6,124 nucleotides of DNA from Candidatus Nitrosopolaris rasttigaisensis (GTDB lineage Archaea > Thermoproteota > Nitrososphaeria > Nitrososphaerales > Nitrososphaeraceae). The stretch is from the NCBI GenBank assembly GCA_933226995.1, contig CAKOFP010000245.1:1-6124 (forward strand), in the 5' to 3' direction. Each line of letters opens with the position of its first letter. Position 1 is the stretch's first letter. Made by a program: the position numbers and the translations under genes. Positions 1-5,430 of this stretch are shown here, piece by piece. The notes beneath the pieces were generated by a model that saw only the letters and a list, made by a program, of their open reading frames with translations, had not been told where the DNA came from and made no database searches.

Positions 1-968
1 AAAGAACGTAGTGTGGGCCTCCATGTTATCTTTTGCTACAAAAGGAGAGATACTACGTTATAATATAACTTCAAAAACGTTTGATACTTTTATTCTCCAC
101 GAACAATTAAGCTTTCCTGTAGGTCTTGCAGTAGACAATAATGATAATTTGTGGGCAGCTGACCATGGGACCAGCATATTTTACAAGTTAAACACCACAA
201 ACCACAACATAACAATGTGTGCAACGTCTAAAGCTTCACCAAAGATATATGGTTTAAATGAATCAAGTAGTCTTCCAGAATAAGCATATACTCTCCCTTA
301 CTGGATAGAAAAAGCAGCTGATGATGGATCTCTTTGGTTCTACGAACATCAGGGTAACAAGATAGCCAGATTTGATCCTTCAACCGATACCTCGTACGAA
401 TACTGGATTCCAACACAGGATAGGTTATGGGTTGATTGTCCGCCTAGCAGTAAGACGTGTGGGATAGCAAATTTTCTGAAGTTCTCAATAGGAGCAACCG
501 GCCAGACATTGTTTGTTGAATGGTCAGAAAATAAAATAGGCCGCATCGCATTCAATAATATTAATCATCCGTTACCCTTTTCTGTTTCAGCTTCACCTCA
601 GGAGCTAACACTTAAAAAAGGTCAGAGTATGGAAATTAAAGTTAATATTTCGACAGTTAGAGTATCTTCTCCCCCTTCTCCCTTAAATGTGAATATTGAT
701 ATGTTAGCATCAGGGACATTTACTCCCACAGGGGATCTAGGTATTCTACAGGATCCTCTAGTGAACAATCTTTTTCACTAGAACCAATGCACACAAAGGA
801 GGTTTCCTTCATCTTCACTCCAACCACAGATTTGTGGGCAGGAGAGTATACATCAATGCTTGGTGAACAAAATGGTGCGATAACTGTTATGAAGGCAGTC
901 AAGGTACATATTGTTGTTTTACACACAAAGGAAATACTATTCTGAAAGTGGCTAGCTCCGCACATTAA
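1..968 (+). pseudogene. Disrupted Vgb/NHL-like beta-propeller protein with Ig-like C-terminal domain (5' end outside window)
   Basis: The gene enters from the left edge, open in the frame that starts at base 2. Conceptual translation shows repeated propeller-blade motifs: DNNDNLWAAD (about 134-163), GSLWFYEH then NKIARFDP (about 326-376), and LFVEWSENKIGRI (about 508-547). These resemble the virginiamycin B lyase (streptogramin lyase)/SMP-30 family. From about 583 a beta-sandwich-like tail begins with SASPQELTLKKGQ and continues to about 920. Three lesions are visible. An in-frame TAA at 281-283 separates two parts that otherwise read on in the same frame. A frameshift near 740 moves the reading frame so that FSLEPMHTKEVSF and DLWAGEYTSML follow. 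A second shift near 911-925 restores GNTILKVASSAH, which ends at TAA 966-968. In archaea such propellers are often exported or surface proteins; the function here is unknown and lyase activity should not be assumed. Sequencing error is the alternative to true decay. Confidence 0.8.
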
Positions 969-974
969 GTACGA

Positions 975-1124
975 TTGCCGAAGGTTTGGAGGTTACTTCT
1001 CGAATTTAATGGGTCTGATAAAGAAGTCTTAATACTCAAAAATGCTTACCTGATTTCTCTCTTACAAAAGAAGATCAATGGCTATGTCGGGCGTGATGTT
1101 CATCTTCGATTAGGAAAAATTTAA
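975..1124 (+). other. Short open reading stretch of unknown origin, possible gene remnant
   Basis: Directly after the broken propeller gene, 49 codons stay open from a possible TTG start at 975 to TAA at 1122-1124. The frame has no ATG and the nearest upstream in-frame stop is at 966-968. The peptide has coding-like character, with segments such as EVLILKNAYLISLLQKKI and GYVGRDVHLRLGKI, which suggest a strand-helix-strand layout. It faintly recalls the helix and final strand of DUF721/DciA-like domains, but that is a visual impression only. It lies in the same frame as the downstream VOC gene, with stop codons at 1122 and 1134 between them. It may be the tail of a decayed gene or chance. Confidence 0.25.
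1115..1124 (+). promoter_or_regulatory. Candidate archaeal TATA box for the VOC gene
   Basis: The A/T run aaaaatttaa is centred about 30 bp before the GTG at 1152. This spacing fits a leaderless or near-leaderless archaeal transcript. No purine-rich ribosome binding site stands before the GTG, which agrees with that reading. It was seen by eye and not scored. Confidence 0.4.
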
Positions 1125-1151
1125 CACTATTAGTAACAGAAAAGAACTATC

Positions 1152-1574
1152 GTGAGGGTTTACAAGATATCTGCAGTTACGCTATCAGTTAAAAACATGG
1201 AAAAGTCGTGCAAATTTTATTCCATCATACCTGGTTTTAAGGTTGCATATGGGGGATCTTCTAGTGATTCTTTTACAACATTTGAGATTGGAGAGGGTAG
1301 TACTTACAAAATGTACCTCAACTTGGAGGTAAAGAGAAACATTGATTCTACTATCCGTCACCATAGCGATACAATGGATTTTGGTAGGATAATATTTTAC
1401 TCTGTAGATGTAGATGAATTATACTCCAGACTTACGAATGATGCTTCTATATCAGAATTAGTATCATTTGAAAATGAGCCGATGAATGCTTCATGGGGTG
1501 AAAGATTCTTTCATATGCGAGACCCAGATGGCTACCAGCTATCATTTGCGATGCGAATAGGAAGAAAAAAATAG
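1152..1574 (+). CDS. VOC-superfamily (glyoxalase/bleomycin-resistance fold) protein, probably without canonical metal site
   Basis: This 140-residue protein has the length of a single vicinal-oxygen-chelate domain made of two beta-alpha-beta-beta-beta modules. Module 1 opens with AVTLSVKNMEKSCKFYS, the typical first strand and helix of the family. Module 2 spans about residues 75-135, begins with GRIIFYSVDVDELYSRL, and ends in the family signature WGERFFHMRDPDGYQLSFA. In metal-dependent members the first strand usually carries a His and the last strand a Glu. Here those places read AVTLS and QLSFA, so both ligands appear to be missing. The protein may bind a ligand without metal catalysis; no substrate can be named. 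The GTG start is chosen because an in-frame TAA lies at 1134-1136 and the first in-frame ATG, at 1197, would remove the first strand. The gene stands alone and converges with the zinc-finger gene. Confidence 0.85.
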   Translation: MRVYKISAVTLSVKNMEKSCKFYSIIPGFKVAYGGSSSDSFTTFEIGEGSTYKMYLNLEVKRNIDSTIRHHSDTMDFGRIIFYSVDVDELYSRLTNDASISELVSFENEPMNASWGERFFHMRDPDGYQLSFAMRIGRKK

Positions 1575-1575
1575 G

Positions 1576-1607
1576 AACAATAGCATTAGCACCAGAATCC
1601 TATTGTT
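1576..1607. terminator. Inverted repeat between convergent genes, possible shared terminator
   Basis: The arms aacaatag (1576-1583) and ctattgtt (1600-1607) are perfect 8-bp complements around a 16-nt loop. The repeat begins 2 bp after the VOC stop, and its right arm enters the stop codon of the opposing zinc-finger gene. A symmetric element in a convergent gap could end transcription from both sides. No strong T-run follows the right arm, and archaeal termination mostly relies on T-tracts, so this is a weak call. Confidence 0.3.
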
Positions 1608-1722
1608 ACTTTGTTGGCCCGTGTTTTATATGATTATGCTCTGTCAGTTCAGATCCAGTCTTGAATTTCTCGTCACACATACTGCATTTGAATTTTTTCC
1701 TATCGAAAGGATTGAATTTCAT
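1606..1722 (-). CDS. Small single C2H2 zinc-finger protein
   Basis: The 38-residue protein starts MKFNPFDRKKFKC. It has one classical zinc finger: Cys13 and Cys16 (C-x2-C), 12 residues with Phe20 and Leu26 at the usual core positions, then His29 and His34 (H-x4-H; His31 is an alternative ligand). The tail is GPTK. Lone C2H2 fingers of 40-60 residues are common in Nitrososphaeria and are presumed to bind nucleic acid or protein; none of that is shown here. An in-frame ATG at 1747-1749 would add nine residues (MADVSILLV) for 47 in all. I prefer the inner ATG because a TATA-like box overlaps the outer start and sits about 29 bp before the inner one. The stop TAA is at 1606-1608. The gene faces the VOC gene tail to tail with a 31-bp gap. 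Confidence 0.75.
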   Translation of the reverse strand: MKFNPFDRKKFKCSMCDEKFKTGSELTEHNHIKHGPTK

Positions 1723-1747
1723 TACCAATAATATTGATACATCTGCC

Positions 1748-1755
1748 ATATAAAT
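1748..1755 (-). promoter_or_regulatory. Candidate TATA box for the zinc-finger gene
   Basis: On the minus strand this reads atttatat, centred about 29 bp upstream of the ATG at 1720-1722. This is the spacing of a leaderless archaeal promoter. It overlaps the alternative ATG at 1747-1749, which argues against that start. A second A/T run (1764-1770) lies only about 18 bp from the outer ATG, which is too close. Confidence 0.4.
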
Positions 1756-2028
1756 CGCTGAGGTTTAAAATCTCAAAATAACATACTATTAGCTTGATGG
1801 CCGCCTCTGCATTTGGGATGTACTTATGGTGGTGGTATCCATATTATGGGACATGCTTAGCTAATTCTATCGAACGACAGTCTATTTCATCTAACTTTTC
1901 TGGAACAAAATAACGCTCATGTATTAACTTATCTTGTATATTAATAGCATCTATTACAGTACAATAAGCTCGTACTTTATGTCGGGTAAAAAACATTTCT
2001 ATTTGTAATAATAGTTTATGATCTGTCT
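1756..2028 (-). pseudogene. Unrecognised reading frame split by one in-frame TAA (decayed gene or 50-aa micro-ORF)
   Basis: On the minus strand an ATG at 1994-1996 opens a 50-codon frame that starts MFFTRHKVRAYCTVIDAIN and ends SIELAKHVP at TAA 1844-1846. Past that stop the same frame continues open as YGYHHHKYIPNAEAAIKL and IVCYFEILNLSDLYGR, until a stop at 1700-1702 inside the zinc-finger gene. Upstream of the ATG the frame is also open as DHKLLLQIE, up to a TAG just before 2028. Composition is protein-like on both sides of the TAA, with charged and aromatic residues mixed and helix-like stretches. This suggests one gene of about 90-110 codons broken by a nonsense change. Alternatively, only the 50-aa part (1844-1996) is real; ataaac about 26 bp before its ATG could be a TATA box. 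I recognise no family. Confidence 0.35.
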
Positions 2029-2033
2029 ATCTT

Positions 2034-2882
2034 TCATGTCGTACGCTTTGTCGTGTCGTCATCTTGCATTAAGAATGTACGTAATTTTTCGTATACGAGA
2101 GCTGTCTTCTCAACAAACGGTGCATGACCTGCATCTGCTATTGTTTCATATTTGGCCATTGGGAGCTCCTGTCTAAACCTATGATAATATTCAATTGGTA
2201 TTAGATTGTCCTTTTCACCCCATATGATAAGACAAGGAATATCTTCAATTTGTTTGAATCCGTCTGGTTTAATCTGTGTTGTTGTACTGTTATCGAAAGC
2301 GGCTTCAAACGCATGTTTTGCACCTGGCTTTTCAATTGTGTAATCAAACAAATCAACTGCTACGGGAAGCAACCTTGAAGGACCAGCATATAGGTTCTCT
2401 AATACTCTTTTGACTTTTTCATATCTTGTTACTGGATTTACCTCGGTCGCTGCAAGACGATAATCTTTCAGCAACGGCGTTGGCCCCTCAAGCAGACCTG
2501 AGGAATCTATCAAAACAAGCTTTTCTATCATCTCTTTATTTTGTATGGCAACTTGTGTAGCTATATACCCGCCCAATGAGTGCCCCACAATGCTTATCTT
2601 TGTATGCTCCTTCTCCTCTATCCCAATTCTTTCTATAAGGAAATCCATAATGAATTTGCTGAACCCTTTGACTGTATAATCTGCATTCTCTGGCTTTTCA
2701 CTTCCACCAAAACCTATCAAATCAACTGTTATTGTGTGAAAATATTCTGACAATGCATCTGGAATATCTCTCCAAGCAAGAGATGAGGCTCCAAGCCCAT
2801 GTATAAATAACACGTGCTCAGCTTTAGGATTTCCATACTCTTTGTAAAACGTACCGACTCCTTTCACAGTTGGAAGGGGCAT
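2034..2882 (-). CDS. Alpha/beta-fold hydrolase
   Basis: The 282-residue protein is a complete alpha/beta hydrolase. The strand VLFIHGLGASSLAW carries the oxyanion-hole HGLG (residues 28-31). The nucleophile elbow is GHSLGG with Ser102. A cap region spans about 130-205, the acid is Asp225 in WGEKDNLIP, and the catalytic His253 lies in DAGHAPFVEK. VDLIGFGGSEKP (53-64) is the usual loop after strand 4. The layout matches the esterase/meta-cleavage-product hydrolase/haloperoxidase-like branch, which acts on ester or C-C bonds of small molecules. The substrate cannot be told from sequence. There is no signal peptide or membrane segment, so it is likely cytoplasmic. The C-terminal tail after residue 272 is polar (DDDTTKRTT). 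The ATG at 2880-2882 leaves about 20 residues before the first core strand, normal for the family. The gene is divergent from the small ORFs and sdhA-like gene. Confidence 0.92.
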   Translation of the reverse strand: MPLPTVKGVGTFYKEYGNPKAEHVLFIHGLGASSLAWRDIPDALSEYFHTITVDLIGFGGSEKPENADYTVKGFSKFIMDFLIERIGIEEKEHTKISIVGHSLGGYIATQVAIQNKEMIEKLVLIDSSGLLEGPTPLLKDYRLAATEVNPVTRYEKVKRVLENLYAGPSRLLPVAVDLFDYTIEKPGAKHAFEAAFDNSTTTQIKPDGFKQIEDIPCLIIWGEKDNLIPIEYYHRFRQELPMAKYETIADAGHAPFVEKTALVYEKLRTFLMQDDDTTKRTT

Positions 2883-2913
2883 TTGTATTGAATGTCAAAA
2901 TTAGCATACTGTG

Positions 2914-2922
2914 CTTAATATG
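2914..2922. promoter_or_regulatory. Near-symmetric TATA-like element in divergent region
   Basis: The sequence cttaatatg reads catattaag on the other strand. It is centred about 32 bp before the ATG at 2951 on the plus strand and about 36 bp before the alpha/beta hydrolase ATG on the minus strand. It could therefore serve either gene or both. It is the best A/T candidate near the hydrolase start, but the spacing is slightly long for both. Confidence 0.25.
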
Positions 2923-2950
2923 TTTGCCACCGAGCTTCCGATACTTGCCT

Positions 2951-3133
2951 ATGCCCAGTTCCATAGCGAAGGTAGCGGTTTTATATATTGTACATAAATT
3001 CGTCCATGAAGATGATAATAGACTAAAGTTGGCCGAAGCATGTGGTTACACAGTAGATGATAGGCAGAAAGAAATAGCAAGCACCTTCAAACATTTCAAA
3101 AAACACTCGAGTGAGTTACATGTAACTATTTAA
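2951..3133 (+). CDS. Hypothetical small protein (60 aa)
   Basis: The frame is open from an ATG at 2951 to TAA 3131-3133. The product begins MPSSIAKVAVLYIVHKF and continues with charged helix-like segments such as EDDNRLKLAEACGY and DDRQKEIASTFKHFKKH. The mix of charged residues and the heptad-like spacing of hydrophobics look like real protein, but no family is recognised. The frame extends upstream to 2870, where it would overlap the divergent hydrolase start, so ATG 2951 is preferred. A strong TATA-like run (ttttatata, about 2979-2987) lies inside the frame, so an even shorter product or the tail of a decayed gene is possible. Its stop overlaps the presumed TATA box of the next small ORF. 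Confidence 0.35.
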   Translation: MPSSIAKVAVLYIVHKFVHEDDNRLKLAEACGYTVDDRQKEIASTFKHFKKHSSELHVTI

Positions 3134-3134
3134 A
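3127..3134 (+). promoter_or_regulatory. Candidate TATA box for small ORF at 3158
   Basis: The sequence tatttaaa is centred about 27-28 bp before the ATG at 3158, ideal for a leaderless archaeal promoter. It overlaps the stop codon of the preceding small ORF. Confidence 0.4.
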
Positions 3135-3157
3135 GAATCCAACCACCTTTATTTGAG

Positions 3158-3337
3158 ATGGTTATTCCTCAACAAACCTCATTAGTTATTTACACAGTAT
3201 CTTTGATTGTAACAATACGTGAGCCATCTGCACCTACAATAACGAAACCAATATCTACTAATCCAAAAGGTGGAATGGTAGATCCTGAAAAAAAAGAAGG
3301 TAAACATAAACATAACACTGCTAGTAGGCAATTCTAG
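3158..3337 (+). CDS. Hypothetical small protein (59 aa) with hydrophobic N-terminus and basic tail
   Basis: An ATG at 3158 opens 59 codons to TAG 3335-3337. The N-terminus (MVIPQQTSLVIYTVSLIVTI) is hydrophobic and could be a short membrane segment or a buried strand. The rest is polar and rich in Pro, Lys and His: PTITKPISTNPKGG, then DPEKKEGKHKHN. The ATG is supported by a well-placed TATA-like box at 3127-3134. No family is recognised. The stop lies 50 bp before the SdhA-like gene, which has its own TATA candidate, so co-transcription is possible but not needed. An opposite-strand frame of 42 codons covers part of the same bases but has only a GTG start and no promoter. Confidence 0.35.
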   Translation: MVIPQQTSLVIYTVSLIVTIREPSAPTITKPISTNPKGGMVDPEKKEGKHKHNTASRQF

Positions 3338-3359
3338 AAGAGGCAGATGTCCCGATATG

Positions 3360-3368
3360 TTAAATATT
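3360..3368 (+). promoter_or_regulatory. Candidate TATA box for the SdhA-like gene
   Basis: The sequence ttaaatatt is centred about 24 bp before the ATG at 3388, consistent with a leaderless transcript. A weak purine run (aggga, 3376-3380) also lies 7 bp before the ATG and could act as a poor ribosome binding site if the transcript starts further upstream. Confidence 0.4.
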
Positions 3369-3387
3369 AGTCACCAGGGATACCTTA

Positions 3388-5166
3388 ATGACTGAAAAGA
3401 TGAAAAAACAGTCTAATCGCTCATGTGATGTTCTAATTATAGGTGGTGGCTCTGCAGGTCTTCGAGCTGCAATAGAGGCTCATGATGCCGGTGTACATGT
3501 TCTTATAATAAGCAAGAGTAGAAAAGGAGACCCACATACAGTATTAGCTAGAGGTGGCATTAATGCAGCTCTTGGTACTATGGACCCAGAAGATAATTGG
3601 ATGATACATGCTGCTGATACTTTAAGAGAAGGGGAATTTCTTGCTGACTACAACAAGGTAGAAGTACTCTGTAAAAATGCACCTGATGCTATAAATGAAC
3701 TAGTAGGATGGGGTGCTCGATTTCATAGAGAGAAAGATGGCCGGTTAACACAGCGATTTTTTGGCGCCCATACTTACAGAAGGACTGTGTTTTACGAAGA
3801 TTGGACCGGCAAGGAAATAATTCGTGTATTGATGGATCAAGTTCGTCGACGGAAAATCGAAATTGTAGACAACGTTTACATCACGAAATTATTGAAATCA
3901 CGTGGTGCAAGTGGAAAAAGAGGTATAGTGGCAGTAGAACATATCAAAGGGGCAACTGGCATAGATGTCAAAAAGAAAAAAATTGCCATATTCGAATGCA
4001 AGTCTTTAATCCTCGCGGCTGGTGGATATACGCGAGTCTATGCCGTGAGTAGTTCTAGAATTTTTGAAAACTATGGAGAAGGTGTGGCTCTTGCATATGA
4101 AGCAGGTGCCGATTTGGTAGACATGGAGATGGTCCAATTTCATCCTACTGGGATGGTCTGGCCAAGGACAGCAGTGGGTACTCTGGCTACAGAAGCAATC
4201 CGTGGCGAAGGAGGTATTTTGCTAAATTCAAAAGGTGAGAGGTTCATGAAAAATTACTATCCCGAAAGAATGGAGCTAGGACCACGTGACGTAGTAGCAC
4301 GTGCAATTTTTAATGAAATCGCATCAGGTAGGGGTACTAAACACGGTGCAGTTTGGTTGGATGTAACCCATCTGCCAAAGGCAAAAATTTTGGAAAGACT
4401 GCCGACCATGTACAAACAGTTCAAACAGCTTGATCAAATCGACATATCCAAGGAGAAAATGGAGGTTGCACCCACGGCGCATTATTCTATGGGTGGGGTC
4501 CAAGTAGGTAGAGATTGTAAAACGAAGATTAGAGGTTTATTTGCGGTTGGAGAAGTAATAAGTCAGATACATGGTGCTAATCGTTTAGGTGGAAATAGCT
4601 TACTGGATACCGTAGTTTTCGGAAAAATTGCTGGAGGAGCAGCAGCTACCTTAGCAAAGAATTTGAAACCACAATTACTAGGACTGAGTGTTAATAGACA
4701 AAACGGATTTGATTATGGAATATTTGTCGCTAAGGATCCAATCAAATTTCGCACTGAAATACAAAAGTTGATGAAAGATAGCGCAGGAATAGTAAGAGAA
4801 GCGGGCAAACTACAAGAAGGATTGAAAAAAATTTTGAAGTTAAAGAAGGAATTTTATTCTAAAGATAATATTCTGAAAAAATTCAAACTCAATGAGAATG
4901 TTGTTAGAACCTGGGAAGTAAAATCCGCAATGGTTGTTTGTGAGGCCATAATAAGAAGCGCTTTAATGCGACATGAGAGTAGAGGAGCTCACTACAGGTC
5001 TGATTTTCCCAAGCTAGACGACAAGAAATGGAAACTAAATATCTCTTGTAAGCAAAAGAGAAATGGCATAGCATTGTTTAGACGGAGAGTTAGAGAAGGG
5101 AAAGGACCCTTGAAGGATTTTCTTAAAGCTCACGTCAAAGCAGAGCATCATCGGGAATTCGAATAA
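3388..5166 (+). CDS. SdhA/FrdA-family flavoprotein (succinate dehydrogenase/fumarate reductase flavoprotein subunit type), orphan
   Basis: The 592-residue protein is full length for the family. The FAD Rossmann motif is GGGSAG (19-24). HTVLARGG follows, with His50 at the place of the covalent 8-alpha-FAD histidine of SdhA/FrdA; L-aspartate oxidases (NadB) normally lack it. Active-site elements are HPTG (His252), RGEGG (272-276), GPRDVVARA with Arg300 as the likely proton-shuttle Arg, AHYSMGG with His365, and GANRLGGNSLLD with Arg399. The second FAD contact is ILAAGGYTRVY (208-218). The C-terminal helical domain (about 455-545) ends in ESRGAHYRSDFP. A basic tail follows to 592. Known family members oxidise succinate or reduce fumarate with an iron-sulfur partner; soluble relatives act on aspartate or fumarate alone. 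No sdhB, sdhC or sdhD lies on either side here, so it may pair with subunits encoded elsewhere, or work alone. The ATG at 3388 is supported by a TATA-like box about 24 bp upstream. Confidence 0.92.
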   Translation: MTEKMKKQSNRSCDVLIIGGGSAGLRAAIEAHDAGVHVLIISKSRKGDPHTVLARGGINAALGTMDPEDNWMIHAADTLREGEFLADYNKVEVLCKNAPDAINELVGWGARFHREKDGRLTQRFFGAHTYRRTVFYEDWTGKEIIRVLMDQVRRRKIEIVDNVYITKLLKSRGASGKRGIVAVEHIKGATGIDVKKKKIAIFECKSLILAAGGYTRVYAVSSSRIFENYGEGVALAYEAGADLVDMEMVQFHPTGMVWPRTAVGTLATEAIRGEGGILLNSKGERFMKNYYPERMELGPRDVVARAIFNEIASGRGTKHGAVWLDVTHLPKAKILERLPTMYKQFKQLDQIDISKEKMEVAPTAHYSMGGVQVGRDCKTKIRGLFAVGEVISQIHGANRLGGNSLLDTVVFGKIAGGAAATLAKNLKPQLLGLSVNRQNGFDYGIFVAKDPIKFRTEIQKLMKDSAGIVREAGKLQEGLKKILKLKKEFYSKDNILKKFKLNENVVRTWEVKSAMVVCEAIIRSALMRHESRGAHYRSDFPKLDDKKWKLNISCKQKRNGIALFRRRVREGKGPLKDFLKAHVKAEHHREFE

Positions 5167-5195
5167 TGACATAGTCGCTAGTTAATCTTTTATTA

Positions 5196-5216
5196 GTGGA
5201 TATGTACCACCTTTTT
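5196..5216 (+). terminator. Small hairpin plus T-run after the SdhA-like gene
   Basis: About 30 bp after the stop, GTGG (5196-5199) and CCAC (5207-5210) can pair around a 7-nt loop and are followed at once by CTTTTT. T-tracts are the main termination signal in archaea, so the T-run matters more than the short 4-bp stem. A second T-run (cttttatt, 5187-5194) lies just before. Confidence 0.4.
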
Positions 5217-5306
5217 ATACCTATTTGGTGCTGAGCTATGTTATATATTGGTGTAATAGTCTAAGCTTACCAGGCTTGATACATTGTTCTTGGCTCGATT
5301 GTCTCT

Positions 5307-5429
5307 TTAGATGTTATCGTTGGGTGGATAGTAAGCCTCTTTGACTAGGCTCACTATACGAGTCACGTCTGCTTCGTGAATACAGGCCTTATATTCCTGA
5401 GCAATGTAAGTACGAACTTTTGGACTCAA
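5307..5429 (-). other. 40-codon open stretch after the patatin stop: small gene or detached C-terminal remnant
   Basis: On the minus strand a TTG at 5427-5429, one base after the patatin TGA (5431-5433), opens 40 codons to TAA 5307-5309. The peptide includes SPKVRTYIAQEYKACIHEAD and VTRIVSLVKEAYYPPNDN, which looks like two amphipathic helices and is protein-like. The frame stays open back to TAA 5445-5447, overlapping the patatin end in another frame. It may be a small translationally coupled gene, or the tail of an older gene cut off by an indel. No ATG start and no known family are seen. Confidence 0.35.
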
Positions 5430-5430
5430 G

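Noticed and set aside
281..283. Programmed stop-codon readthrough in the propeller gene
   Set aside because: The codon is TAA, not UGA or UAG, and the same gene has two frameshifts further on, so decay is the simpler reading.
720..965. 81-codon minus-strand frame under the propeller pseudogene
   Set aside because: It is a shadow of the plus-strand gene, whose residues continue in recognisable form across the same bases. It has no family resemblance.
3190..3318. 42-codon minus-strand frame with GTG start and hydrophobic beginning
   Set aside because: There is no TATA-like box at the right distance, and the opposite-strand frame has an ATG and a well-placed promoter. The Leu/Cys-rich start comes from an A/T repeat.
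5167..5306. Possible tRNA or structured RNA after the SdhA-like gene
   Set aside because: Only 4-5 bp stems were seen, with no T-loop consensus and no cloverleaf. Beyond the terminator candidate and A/T-rich runs, nothing can be supported.
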